Assembly: GCF_016008875.1 (NCBI RefSeq)
Contig: NZ_JADTQG010000010.1
Coordinates: 1-64,000, forward strand
Source: Ectopseudomonas mendocina
Lineage (GTDB): Bacteria; Pseudomonadota; Gammaproteobacteria; Pseudomonadales; Pseudomonadaceae
DNA: 64,000 nt
Direction: 5' to 3'
Both the position numbers and the translations under genes were made by a program. The notes beneath the pieces were generated by a model. That model was not told where the DNA came from and made no database searches. It saw nothing but the letters and a program-made list of their open reading frames with translations. Shown piece by piece: positions 8,770 to 18,297 of the stretch. Each line of letters begins with the position of its first letter. The stretch's first letter is position 1.

Positions 8770-11508
8770 TCAGCTGACCTTGAATACCTTCATCACTTCA
8801 TCACCCAGGTGATTGATCACCTTTACGGCAATCCGGCCGGACTTCGGCTTGGGGAAAGGACGTGAGGTATCACTATTGAGCGAAGCCCAAGCGTCAGCGT
8901 CGATCTCGGCCTTGAGCGTGGTCTTCAGCGAGTTGTATGGATCATTCGCACCCAGAAAGTAAGCATGGCGGACGAAGAAGCTTTCTTCGTTGTAATCCGT
9001 GTCGATGAACCAGCAGGCGATACCGTCGGCACCGTCGCTGATGACTTCGCCAGTCTGCGGTTTGAACACATCAACACCGAGTACCTTCACACGCATTTGG
9101 CCGTCGTCATGGGGGATAAGATCGATGTCCGGCTCACCGAAGATCACAAAAAGGTTGCCCTTCCCTGTGTTCTTCAGGTCTTCGGCCATGTGCAGGTCAG
9201 CGTTCATGCGAGCCTTGAGCACTGGCAACTTGCCTAGCTTGGCGAACTCAGTGGTGTGAGCCTCGAAGTTGAAAGCGCAGGCAATAAGCACATCGAAGCC
9301 AGCGTCTGCAGCTTCACGCGCAGCAGCCACCAGATCGGCACGTTGCACGGTGCCGAACTCGGGACCAATGAAGATGGCTGCTCGTTTCTCTGACTCGCCT
9401 TCCAAGTAGCGCCCTTCGGCACACACCAAATCTCCCGGCCAGGGGGTAAGCGCGGTGAAGCTGATGCGGTCTTCCTTATGTGCCTGCTGCACACCAGCCG
9501 TTCTTAGATTCGTCAGAATTAGCTGCGGGAAGGATTGCTTAGCCGCATAGTCGGCACCTGGCTCGGATATCTGCAGTTGATCAATCAACTCGTCATTTTC
9601 ATCTACGCCCAGCGTGCGGTGCGGACTTAGACTTTCCACCGTGAAGGGACCTGCCACGCGTACGGCCTTCTTGTTCTCATAAGGCTTGTCGTAGAGGTAC
9701 TCGAATTCAGCCTTGGCGGCAATGGAGGCATCAATTTCACTCTGCCTAGCGATGCGCGCTTGCCACCATTCGGCGTGAATTTGTTTAGCCTTGTCCGACC
9801 AGTCCTTGCCCACGCTGCGTGGAATCTGCCATTCCTGCCAGGATTTTTTCAAAAGCGCATTCAGTTGCTCGCGCAGCGGCTCTAGTATTTGCTGCCACTT
9901 GTCCCATATCACATCGATCTCGGCGTTGTTAGCAATAGATTTCAGCGTGATATGTGGCACACGGTCATAGACGAAGCCATGTCGAACATTGCCATGCACA
10001 GGTTGACTGCTCGGTGCCGTGCGCGTGAGTTCGGCTTCTTTCAACTGGCCTTCGAGCGAGTCGGCTAGCAGGTAGAAGGGATAGCGTGCGCCCATGATGC
10101 GGGCGCGGGCAAGTGCCAGCGCTACACGCGAGGTGTCAATAGTAATCCAACGGCGCCCACCTTGTTCCGCTGCGGTTGCGGTAGTGCCGGAGCCGCAGGT
10201 CGGGTCAAGCACGAGGTCGCCGGGATCGGTAGCCAGTAACAAGCAACGTCCTATGATACTTGTCGATGTTTGAACGACATAAATCTTCGGATCTGATCGG
10301 CTTTGGACAGCGCCACTGATGTCAGCCCAGAGATTTCCCATCGCACCATAACCAAAGTCATTTTGCGACCTGCGATAGTTGAGCTTCCCATTCTTTGTTA
10401 CAACTAATCGATCCGCCTTACCTAATCGAACGAGCCCCGACTCTTTAGTCTTAAATGTGCCTTTTCCTGGAGTGTGCTCTGCGCCAAACCACTCAAACTT
10501 GGTCACATCACCTTCACCCGCAGATCGCGAGCTTGTCAAATTATCCAGCCGAAAAAATGTTCCATCAAAGTATCTTGAGGTATATCGGCTCTCTGAACTT
10601 TCGCTGCGACCAACATAAAGTGTTCGTGCCTTTGTTACTTCCTTGTTCTTTCCAAACCAAAGCACGAAATCACAAGTAGCACCGAGTAAAGTATTTCCTT
10701 CGCTGGTCGTCTTGCGCACGGTGATTTGGCTGATGAAGTTATCGTCACCAAATACTTCCTCCATTACCGCCCGTACTCGATGAACATTCTCATCGCCGAT
10801 CTGCACAAAGATCGAACCCGAGTCGGTCAGTAAATCACGCGCCACGGTCAGTCGATCTCTCAGATAGGTGAGATAGGAATGAATGCCGTCACGCCAGGTG
10901 TCTCGGAAAGCCTTGACCTGTTCTGGCTCGCGCGTGATGTGCTGCGCCTTACCATCCTTCACATCACGACTGGTAGTTGACCACTGGAAGTTGCTGTTGA
11001 ATTTGATACCGTAGGGTGGGTCGAAATAGATGCACTGGACTTTGCCACGTAGGCCCTCGCGCTCGGCGAGGCTTGCCATGACCTGCAGGCTATCTCCCAA
11101 GATCATGCGGTTGGTCCAGTTTTGGTCGTGCTGGTAAAACTCCGTTTTGTCCGCCCCCTTGGGGATGCCGTTGAAGTCTGAAAACAGGTCAGCCGTGGCC
11201 TGTCCAGCATCGTGCTCACGCTCTCGTGTCTCGCGCAGCAGCTCGTCAATCAGCGCCTTGGGATGCACTTTCTCCTGAATGTAGAGTGGCGGGGCGTTGA
11301 CGACGAGATCGCTCCAGTCCTGTTCATCTTTACCACGCCAAACGAGCTGAGGATCGAGATCGGTGTTACGCGGGTAGCGAATCTGCTTTGGCGTTGCAGG
11401 CTCCTGGACAAAGGATTGCTGCTCGGCAGAGGGGATATTTTTGCGCTTAGCGTCGTCGTGCTTGATGGTTTCTACAGTCTTGAGCTCGGGTTGCTTCGCC
11501 ATGGTCAT
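8770..11508 (-). CDS. mod: Type III restriction-modification methyltransferase (Mod)
   Basis: A 912-residue beta-class N6-adenine methyltransferase. DPPY lies at residues 163-166 and the SAM-binding motif DPTCGSGT at 435-442; this order defines the beta class of type III Mod proteins. The region between them (about residues 265-425, bases 10230-10710) is visibly richer in A and T than its flanks and is where the target-recognition domain sits. The C-terminal 450 residues form the long extension common in Mod proteins that work with large Res subunits. It overlaps res by 4 bp (ATGA), so the two are translationally coupled. Confidence 0.9.
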   Translation of the reverse strand: MTMAKQPELKTVETIKHDDAKRKNIPSAEQQSFVQEPATPKQIRYPRNTDLDPQLVWRGKDEQDWSDLVVNAPPLYIQEKVHPKALIDELLRETREREHDAGQATADLFSDFNGIPKGADKTEFYQHDQNWTNRMILGDSLQVMASLAEREGLRGKVQCIYFDPPYGIKFNSNFQWSTTSRDVKDGKAQHITREPEQVKAFRDTWRDGIHSYLTYLRDRLTVARDLLTDSGSIFVQIGDENVHRVRAVMEEVFGDDNFISQITVRKTTSEGNTLLGATCDFVLWFGKNKEVTKARTLYVGRSESSESRYTSRYFDGTFFRLDNLTSSRSAGEGDVTKFEWFGAEHTPGKGTFKTKESGLVRLGKADRLVVTKNGKLNYRRSQNDFGYGAMGNLWADISGAVQSRSDPKIYVVQTSTSIIGRCLLLATDPGDLVLDPTCGSGTTATAAEQGGRRWITIDTSRVALALARARIMGARYPFYLLADSLEGQLKEAELTRTAPSSQPVHGNVRHGFVYDRVPHITLKSIANNAEIDVIWDKWQQILEPLREQLNALLKKSWQEWQIPRSVGKDWSDKAKQIHAEWWQARIARQSEIDASIAAKAEFEYLYDKPYENKKAVRVAGPFTVESLSPHRTLGVDENDELIDQLQISEPGADYAAKQSFPQLILTNLRTAGVQQAHKEDRISFTALTPWPGDLVCAEGRYLEGESEKRAAIFIGPEFGTVQRADLVAAAREAADAGFDVLIACAFNFEAHTTEFAKLGKLPVLKARMNADLHMAEDLKNTGKGNLFVIFGEPDIDLIPHDDGQMRVKVLGVDVFKPQTGEVISDGADGIACWFIDTDYNEESFFVRHAYFLGANDPYNSLKTTLKAEIDADAWASLNSDTSRPFPKPKSGRIAVKVINHLGDEVMKVFKVS

Positions 11509-14500
11509 GCTTTCTCGCTGTCGGCCAGCACGGTGGCGGACTCGATCATTTTGTTGAATTCGTTTTCGATTTTTTCAGCAAAATCGTGCTGCATCTGGAA
11601 TACGTCGGTGAGCTCAGCAAAGGCCCAGCGGCCGTAGCTGCCGAGGTGATTCACGCCGGGCACCCAGTAGGTATCCATAGTGGACTTCTTTTCCACCGCG
11701 TCTTCGCCGCGATAGCCCTTGATCTCAACAACGAGGTTGAGCAAATCGTCAGGGCCGCGGCCATCGTCGACACGCACGATGAAGTCCGGCAGATATTTGC
11801 GCATTTCTGAGCCGAAGCGATACGGTACTTCGAAACCGAGACCGTGGTTTTTCACGTAGGCCCGCACTTGCGGGTGCCGCTCAGCGACACGGCAGAATTC
11901 AGCCTCCCAGTCGCTATCGAGGACTACCCAGTTGACGTGGCTGTACTGAGAGCTGGTTTCCCAACGGCTAGTCTTAGAGGTGTTGAAGCGCACATTCCGG
12001 GTTGATCCACTGGGGTTGTATGGATCAAGCAGCGCCTTGATGGGGCGGTCACCGAGAAAGTGCCGAGTAATGGCCGCAGTGATCTTGTTGCAGGCCATGT
12101 CGGCCAGTTCCTGATACATCAGCAGGGCGGGATAAGTATCGCCTTTGCAGATGAGACAGGTGTCCAGCCATTGCTTGGTGATGCGCTTGAGCTGGCCGAA
12201 GAGGTGCAGCCTGGGTTCCTCGCCGGGATCTCGCCACTTGGTGTAGAGCAAGTGCTGTGTAAGGTTGAAAACCAGGCTGGAGGGGCGCATGTCCCCAAGA
12301 TGCTGGAGCGTCATATCTGCCGACTCGCCGATGATGCCGGCATTTTGCGTTTGCGATGGGCCTACCAACGCGGGCGTAAGCACGAGTTTGGACTCATCAT
12401 TAAAGTCAGCAGCTAATCGCTCCTCAGGCAGCTCGACTCGATAGCCTTCGACACGTGGAAAGACAATCTCCAACGCATCGCGCTCAGGACGCATCGCTTT
12501 GATCTGCACAGTTTCGCGCGGTGTGGAAGGCGTTGCGATTACTGGTTTGGCGGTGAAGTCGAAGGGGATACCGAACACATCGGCATATTCGACGTTGAAC
12601 AAGCCCTCGTCGTTTAGCTCGTAGGATTGACGGCGCAGAGCGCGGCCAATGACCTGCTCACACAAAAGCTGAGTGCCAAAAGCGCGGATGCCTAGTACGT
12701 GGGTAACGGTATTGGCATCCCAACCTTCTGTGAGCATTGATACCGACACAACGCAACGGATCGAGCCACCCAACTGCCCAACCTTGCCGACCGTATTCAT
12801 TACCTCGCGCAGCAGCTCCTGATCCGTAACATTGTCAGCCGCTCGTACGTCTCCGCTACGTTCAACGATCTCACGGCGGAAACGCTCAATTTCATCTGCA
12901 GCCATGTTGCGGAAGTTATCGTCCAACGCATCACCGGCTTCGAGCTGTTCGCTGTCGATAAGTAAGGTGTTTGGGCGCGGCAACGGATTGCTGTGTTCAT
13001 CGAAGTTACGAAACAAGGCAAGGCGGCCATTTTCCGGTGTCGATGTTCCGTTGTCGTTCTTGCGAATGAAACCTGAAATGTAGTCATATACCAGCTTGGA
13101 GATAGCGGTGTTCTGGCAAACGACGATGAAGCAAGGTGGAACACTGATCCCAGCGTCCTGCCATTTTGCGTAAGTCTTCTCATAGTGCCCGTAGAGGGCT
13201 TGCAGAGCTGTCTGGAGCCTTGTCGGAAGTTTGAGTGGATCGAGATCCTGATTGGAGCCACGCCCTTTCTTGGGCATGTCCTTGCGGATGTTTTCCCACA
13301 GGTTGCGGAACATCGGCATCTCATCGCCAGTGATGTTTTCTGCAACAGGGACGCGTGGCAGCTTGACGATGCCGCACTCGATGGCGTCCATCAATGAAAA
13401 GTCGCTCATCGTCCACGGGAACAAGGTGCCTTCGACATAGCCAGAACCGGCCAGAAAAAAAGGGGTGGCCGAGAGGTCGATGACGCGATTAACTCCCAGC
13501 TTGCGGTTGACCGCTTCCAACCCGGAAATCCAAAGGCGGGCAGCTTCGTTCTCATCCTTGGCGTGCGCCTTAGCTTCTTTCAGGGCTTCTCCCGTAAGCG
13601 GATTGCCCTTGTCATCAATGTAGTCGTCATCCGACGCAGGCTTTTCCCGGTAGCAGTGATGCGCTTCGTCGTTGATGACCATGATGTTCTTCATGCCCAT
13701 CAAATCCGACATCACGCGTTGAATCATCTGCCCTTCAGTTTCAAGCGTTAGGGGATCATCGCCAGTTCGCCCCTTGAGCAGTTGCCTGCCGCCCTTTGAA
13801 ATTTCAATACGCTCGCGCAGCTTGAAGGCGTGGTAGTTGGTTATGACGATCTTGGCTCGGGAAATGCCGTCAAGCATGTCACTCGGAACAAGCTCGCGCT
13901 CCTTGTAGTAGCTATCAGGATCGTTAGGCTGCAGCACGCGCAGACGATCCTTGATGGTGAGGCCAGGAGCGCAGAGCAGGAATCCTCGCGTAAAGTGCTT
14001 GCTGGCAGGACTACGCACGGCGTTGATGGTCTGCCAGGCAATGATCATCGCCATAACCGTGGTCTTGCCGGCACCCGTAGCGAGCTTGAGCGCCAGGCGC
14101 ATCAACTCAGGATTGGCGTCCTTGTTGGCAGCCGCGAGGTGCTCCAGCAGCTCTTTGCCAGGCTTGGATAAGGGCGCGACCTCTGTAAGCCAAATCGCCG
14201 TTTCAACTGCTTCGACCTGGCAAAAGAACGGGCGCACACCATGAAAATCGTGATGTCGCCAATGCTGGAGCAAGCGTGCCGTTTCGGGTGTAACCTGCCA
14301 TTGGCTCGCAGGCAGCGCACGCCATGTGTCTACATGGCCACGGACTTTATTGATGATTGAGGTGGGATCGTATTGCTGTTTGCCTGTGGACAGCCCTTTG
14401 CCTTCGTCAAAGAGAAAACCATCCTGCTTCGGAGTCACCTTCTGCTTCTTAGGCTTTGGAATCGGCGTTATGAACTGCGCTTTACGCCGATCTTCAATGA

Positions 14501-14600
14501 TCTTCTGTGTCGGTTGGCCAGTTTCGTCTAGCTCCCAGTGACGGCTAGGGCGCTGGTATGGGGAATTCAGGATCGGGTGATCGAAAAACGGGTTCGACAT
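11505..14600 (-). CDS. res: Type III restriction endonuclease subunit (Res)
   Basis: 1031 residues from the ATG at 14600 (MSNPFFDHP), which I prefer to an upstream in-frame start. Superfamily 2 helicase: Walker A ATGAGKT near residue 175, DEAHH at 311-315, and a motif VI-like QVIGRALRR. A C-terminal PD-(D/E)xK nuclease is visible as PDFIVRV (about 938) and VVEIKG (about 957). With Mod it would make an ATP-dependent enzyme that cuts near pairs of unmethylated sites. The gene order res-mod-helicase on one strand, with a 4-bp overlap and a short gap, suggests a single transcript. Confidence 0.9.
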   Translation of the reverse strand: MSNPFFDHPILNSPYQRPSRHWELDETGQPTQKIIEDRRKAQFITPIPKPKKQKVTPKQDGFLFDEGKGLSTGKQQYDPTSIINKVRGHVDTWRALPASQWQVTPETARLLQHWRHHDFHGVRPFFCQVEAVETAIWLTEVAPLSKPGKELLEHLAAANKDANPELMRLALKLATGAGKTTVMAMIIAWQTINAVRSPASKHFTRGFLLCAPGLTIKDRLRVLQPNDPDSYYKERELVPSDMLDGISRAKIVITNYHAFKLRERIEISKGGRQLLKGRTGDDPLTLETEGQMIQRVMSDLMGMKNIMVINDEAHHCYREKPASDDDYIDDKGNPLTGEALKEAKAHAKDENEAARLWISGLEAVNRKLGVNRVIDLSATPFFLAGSGYVEGTLFPWTMSDFSLMDAIECGIVKLPRVPVAENITGDEMPMFRNLWENIRKDMPKKGRGSNQDLDPLKLPTRLQTALQALYGHYEKTYAKWQDAGISVPPCFIVVCQNTAISKLVYDYISGFIRKNDNGTSTPENGRLALFRNFDEHSNPLPRPNTLLIDSEQLEAGDALDDNFRNMAADEIERFRREIVERSGDVRAADNVTDQELLREVMNTVGKVGQLGGSIRCVVSVSMLTEGWDANTVTHVLGIRAFGTQLLCEQVIGRALRRQSYELNDEGLFNVEYADVFGIPFDFTAKPVIATPSTPRETVQIKAMRPERDALEIVFPRVEGYRVELPEERLAADFNDESKLVLTPALVGPSQTQNAGIIGESADMTLQHLGDMRPSSLVFNLTQHLLYTKWRDPGEEPRLHLFGQLKRITKQWLDTCLICKGDTYPALLMYQELADMACNKITAAITRHFLGDRPIKALLDPYNPSGSTRNVRFNTSKTSRWETSSQYSHVNWVVLDSDWEAEFCRVAERHPQVRAYVKNHGLGFEVPYRFGSEMRKYLPDFIVRVDDGRGPDDLLNLVVEIKGYRGEDAVEKKSTMDTYWVPGVNHLGSYGRWAFAELTDVFQMQHDFAEKIENEFNKMIESATVLADSEKA

Positions 14601-15244
14601 AAATAGAAACCTGCGCTCCTTGGTATTGTCGTGCGGTTGGGCAACGTACTGGTCACATTTTGCACCCAACTTTATCGGCACATGCTTGGGATTGAGCCTT
14701 CCGCGTCCCATTACCGAAAAAAGCGAAGGATAACTGTTTGTGATGCCGAATTGGTGGCTATCTCGATTTGCGCAGCACACTAATCGTCGCCCAGACTAAA
14801 GGTCGAAGGATGTAATCACCTAGCGCAGACCAGCCGTTGGTTTGTATACCAGGGGGCATTTACCGGCAGCCAACTACGCCACAGTAGGTTGCCATCCTGA
14901 AACCCTCGGGCTAGAGTGCGCCCGTCGTGGTAAGTCCCGCGACCGGGAGTCGAAACCCGCTTTGTCTGAGGGCGCGGCAGCGTTCATAGCTGCGTAGCAG
15001 GTACCTTGTACCCAGCTACTGCATTTCTATGGCGGGCCGTGCGGGGCAGGCTTTTGCCTGGCCGGTTCCCTCGGACGCCGGTATTTCGACCCCCGTACGG
15101 TTCGCCACCATTACCGAGTCGAAACGGTGTTGGTGGTTCCTCTCACTGTCCGAGGAGCATAAGGAATGCGCTACCCCTTTTTTACCCGAGAGCTCCGCCT
15201 TGGGCTTCAGGTCTTGCTGTCCACCTCTGATCGGGAGGTGCGCC
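14601..15244. other. Non-coding stretch upstream of island-type small genes
   Basis: About 640 bp between the divergent res gene and a small rightward gene. It must hold the res promoter. The segment around 14900-15160 is rich in short inverted repeats (for example around GTAGCAGGTACCTTGTACCCAGCTAC, 14993-15018). The style resembles untranslated leaders near radC in integrative elements, but I recognise no named RNA. Confidence 0.5.
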
Positions 15245-15514
15245 ATGGCTGAGTTCGAATCCTGCGTTGTACCTTTTCCGTTGCAGCGAAGCCCGCTGCA
15301 TGAATCCGAACGCTCTCCCCTACCCTCTGAAGCTGCCGCTGAACTGCGTGGCGTGATGCTCGGCAATCTGCTCGATCAACTGGCCGAACCGGAAGGCTTG
15401 CAGCCAGCGGATCTGCGCGTGCGCATCGCTGCTTACTCTGCGCTGGCTCTGCTCGATGAGATGGTCGTGCTCTATCGCCGCGCCCTCTCTGATGTTCGAG
15501 GAGGTGCCAGATGA
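15245..15514 (+). CDS. Small hypothetical protein, island type
   Basis: 89 residues from the ATG at 15245, with GGGAGG 6 bp upstream. The protein is soluble and acidic, and the second half is alpha-helical by composition (EAAAELRGVMLGNLLDQLAE and on). No family recognised. It overlaps the next gene by 4 bp (ATGA), so both are one unit. Small genes of this kind sit beside radC in Pseudomonas genomic islands. Confidence 0.6.
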   Translation: MAEFESCVVPFPLQRSPLHESERSPLPSEAAAELRGVMLGNLLDQLAEPEGLQPADLRVRIAAYSALALLDEMVVLYRRALSDVRGGAR

Positions 15515-15858
15515 GCAAAGGTGTGATGACCTACCTTCCGCCTCACGACGGCCATCCAGGTATGGAGATCACTTGGGCTGCCGATTGCAGAGAGGCATTC
15601 GACCAGGGCGTGAAGCTGGCACAGACCTGGCTCGATAACGCCCGCAGTGGATGGCTCTGGGCAGTGATGATCGCGGAGCGCGATCTACTGCCCTGCGCCA
15701 TTGAGAGACGAGCATTCGAGGTGGGTTTCCTGAGTCGCATCCACCAGCGTATGTGCTCGCATCTTCGCTGCGGTGAGCAGGCCGAGATCTATACCGCGGG
15801 TGATTGTTTTGGCCACAGAAAGGCCCTGACGCTCGCCGGAGCAAGCTGTCAGGGCTGA
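15511..15858 (+). CDS. Small hypothetical protein, island type
   Basis: 115 residues, translationally coupled to the gene before it. Trp- and Cys-containing, no signal peptide or membrane span. I do not recognise a domain. It lies about 500 bp before the radC copy, so it is probably backbone of an integrative element. Confidence 0.6.
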   Translation: MSKGVMTYLPPHDGHPGMEITWAADCREAFDQGVKLAQTWLDNARSGWLWAVMIAERDLLPCAIERRAFEVGFLSRIHQRMCSHLRCGEQAEIYTAGDCFGHRKALTLAGASCQG

Positions 15859-15944
15859 CCTGAGCCATGGCAAATGCCAATGAAGTGGCCTGTTTACACA
15901 GACCAGGAAGGAAGGTTCTGAGCTAACGGAGTGCATGGGGTCAG

Positions 15945-16801
15945 CATCCTGCCTGTTCGCACTTCGTTAGCCCAGAGACCGGAGAATATTTTGGTAGCGG
16001 CCATCTGCCAACCCTGCAAGATGGAGCACTGGTCACATAGCGAGAACTCGCCTCATACCTCTCGCCCTGCTGTTGCAGGCCATGGCTACAACTCTGCTGC
16101 TCCCGAACAACGCCTCTGGGCGTCTGCTGCCGGATCAATAGAGCCTGCGCGCTCCGCTTGCTGGCGGCGCCTGTGCGATCGGTGGAATGGCGGTCTTGCT
16201 GTTTCCTCTCACCCTATCACGGCGTTCTCGCCGTCAAGGGCTGCATACGCTTCGCACATTTGCGGCGGGGCCGGCTATCGCCCCCTGACTGCTGCGCTGC
16301 ACCGTGCTGGGCCGGTTCCGGGCAATTCCGCCCGAGCAACTGGAGCATGATCATGTCGCAGCTTTCCCTCGCCTTTGACGCTTCCCTGATGATTCACGAC
16401 GAGCAAGGTCGTTATTTGCCTGCTACTGCGGAGCAGATCCTGGACGCTGCTCGCAAGGTGATCGATCAGAAGGTTCAGCGAGGCGCAGCCTTCACGTCTT
16501 CGGAGCTGGTCAAGGACTACCTGGTCGCGAAGCTGGGTGGCTTTGAGCACGAGGTTTTCGCAGCGCTGTTTCTGGATGCCAAGCATCGCCTCATCCAGTA
16601 CGTCGAGATGTTCCGCGGCACCATCGACAGTGCGTCTGTGTACCCACGCGAAGTGGTCAAGGAAGCACTGCGCCTGAATGCAGCTGCAGTGATCTTCTCG
16701 CACAACCATCCGAGTGGACACCCGGAGCCGAGCCAGGTGGACAAGGTGATTACGCAGCGCCTGAAAGAAGCCTTGGCGCTCGTCGATGTCCGCTCGCTGG
16801 A
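15945..16801. repeat. Direct repeat, left copy (radC and its leader)
   Basis: This segment is repeated, in the same orientation, at about 27024-27876. The copies share the leader (from about GTTAGCCCAGAGACCG) and radC down to base 16801, with roughly 90 percent identity by eye. Homology stops abruptly inside the radC codons after GTCCGCTCGCTGG. The left edge of the repeat is approximate because the leaders diverge gradually. Confidence 0.85.
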
Positions 16802-16856
16802 GCTAAGTCGCCTCAAGAAAATCGCCTCGCCGTCTGCCTTCTGCCTTCTTCGGTAG
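16353..16856 (+). CDS. radC: RadC-like JAB-domain protein with replaced C-terminus
   Basis: 167 residues of the short RadC family carried by genomic islands. The JAMM metal motif is intact (SHNHPSGHPEPSQVD near residue 116). The last 18 or so residues differ completely from the second copy: after VDVRSLE the frame runs into LSRLKKIASPSAFCLLR and stops. So the 3' end was replaced when the adjoining 10-kb cassette arrived. An ATG at 16347 is an alternative start. Whether this version folds is uncertain. RadC-like proteins of islands have no firmly proven function. Confidence 0.8.
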   Translation: MSQLSLAFDASLMIHDEQGRYLPATAEQILDAARKVIDQKVQRGAAFTSSELVKDYLVAKLGGFEHEVFAALFLDAKHRLIQYVEMFRGTIDSASVYPREVVKEALRLNAAAVIFSHNHPSGHPEPSQVDKVITQRLKEALALVDVRSLELSRLKKIASPSAFCLLR

Positions 16857-16857
16857 G

Positions 16858-17592
16858 TCAATAAACGACTACCTGATTGCTGGACGCTTTTGCGGGCGAC
16901 CAGGCCTCCCAGGGCGCCTCAAACCAGTTCGCAAGACTTGAGGCGCTCTCCCACGGAGCCGTCAGCCACTCCTCCAGGGCCACGTGACTGGCCGCCCGAC
17001 AGTATTGCGGCAGGCCGCAACTCCGATAGAAATGGTTGACCACCTCGACCATGGCCTCGCGCTGATCCTCGACCAGGATGGCCCCATGTACCAGCACCAC
17101 CAGGCGGCCGTCCAGGCTGCGCCGGCGCCAGCGCTGGGCCGTGCCCACCAGCTTGCGCCGTGCCAGGGTGACGTTGAAGCGCCCGTCGCAGAACGCGCCG
17201 GCCACCTCACCCAGGCCCGGCAGCAGCCCGTAGCCGCGCAGCCACTGGCGGATCGGCTCACACAGCCGCAGGTAGGCGGTCTCGATGCGCTCCCGCTCGC
17301 TCTCCTGCGCCGGCACCACATAGGCCAGGGCCACGTTGAGTACGGCAGACGACTGCGGCACCGGCTCGCCTCCGGTGTCGCGCAGGGCAATAGGCCAGCC
17401 GCTGGCGGCGCAGCCGATATCCGCCGCGGTGAAGCCCGGCAGCCGGCTCAACCGGCTTGGCATCACCAGGGCCGAGTCGGTGGGGCGCCAGAGTAGCAGC
17501 CCCCACTCGTCCTCGCCGGCGTGCACCCGCTCGAGCATCTGTCGCTCGGCCTGCAGGCCCGCCTCAACGCTGACACGCCAGATCCCGCTCAT
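16858..17592 (-). CDS. Lipoate-protein ligase A family protein
   Basis: A 244-residue member of the BPL/LplA/LipB fold. A weakened lipoate-site motif GGEPVPQ lies near residue 75, then GAFCDGRFNVT, and the catalytic-lysine segment RRKLVGTAQRW near residue 146 matches the family pattern K-x-x-G-(S/T)-A-Q. It overlaps the E2 gene by 4 bp and is the last gene of the dehydrogenase operon. The natural client is the free-standing lipoyl protein two genes upstream. Housekeeping lipoylation normally uses LipA/LipB, so a dedicated ligase is notable. Confidence 0.75.
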   Translation of the reverse strand: MSGIWRVSVEAGLQAERQMLERVHAGEDEWGLLLWRPTDSALVMPSRLSRLPGFTAADIGCAASGWPIALRDTGGEPVPQSSAVLNVALAYVVPAQESERERIETAYLRLCEPIRQWLRGYGLLPGLGEVAGAFCDGRFNVTLARRKLVGTAQRWRRRSLDGRLVVLVHGAILVEDQREAMVEVVNHFYRSCGLPQYCRAASHVALEEWLTAPWESASSLANWFEAPWEAWSPAKASSNQVVVY

Positions 17593-18293
17593 GACGACTC
17601 ACCCTGCTCGATGCGCCGGCACAGATCGTCGAGAAAGTCGGCGGCAGGCGCGCCGTTCACCGCGCGGTGGTCAAAGGTCAGCGACAACCCCATGAAGTCG
17701 CGCTCCACCAGATTGCCGTCGGCGCCTCGCAGCAGGCGCCGCTGCACCCCGCCCAGGCCGATGATGGCGACCTGTGGCACGTTGAGGATGGGGGTGAAGA
17801 AACGCACCCGCGACAGACCCAGGTTGGTCACCGTCACGGTCGCACCGGTCAGCTCCCTGACCGAGAGTTTGCCGGCCAGGGCCTTGTCCACCAGGGCCCG
17901 GCGCGCCTGTGCCAGGGCCTCGGCATCCAACTGCTCGGCATCGAACAGCGCGGGAGCGACCAGCAGATCGCCGGGCAGCGGGATCGCCAGCCCCAGGTGC
18001 ACCGGGCCATGCAGGGTGATCAGGTTGTCCTCCAGGGTGGCGTTGAGCACCGGATGATCCTTGAGGGTACGAAGAATCTCCAGCAGCAGCAGATCCTGCA
18101 GCGACACCTGACTGCCCGCCGCCTTCAGCTGTGCGCGCCGCGCCTGCAAGGCAGTCAGCTCGCACTCGGCATGATGGGTGAGCTGCGCGGCGGTCTGCAG
18201 GCTCTCGCTCATCTTCGCCGCGATCATCTTGCGCATGCCCTTGAGCGGCAGCGTCTGGGTGCCGGCCGCGGCCGGCGTGTGCATCTGGCACAT
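17589..18293 (-). CDS. 2-oxoacid dehydrogenase E2 catalytic domain only
   Basis: About 234 residues from the ATG at 18293. This is only the acyltransferase catalytic domain: it begins with TLPLKGMRKMIAAKMSES and has no lipoyl or E3-binding domain of its own. The active-site block reads SLTFDHRAVNGAPAADFL. Most E2 enzymes have DHRxxDG there, so the Asp is an Asn. It is followed by the lipoate ligase (4-bp overlap) and preceded 4 bp upstream by the lipoyl protein. Together the two proteins replace one normal E2 chain of about 370-420 residues. Confidence 0.82.
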   Translation of the reverse strand: MCQMHTPAAAGTQTLPLKGMRKMIAAKMSESLQTAAQLTHHAECELTALQARRAQLKAAGSQVSLQDLLLLEILRTLKDHPVLNATLEDNLITLHGPVHLGLAIPLPGDLLVAPALFDAEQLDAEALAQARRALVDKALAGKLSVRELTGATVTVTNLGLSRVRFFTPILNVPQVAIIGLGGVQRRLLRGADGNLVERDFMGLSLTFDHRAVNGAPAADFLDDLCRRIEQGESS

Positions 18294-18297
18294 GGGC

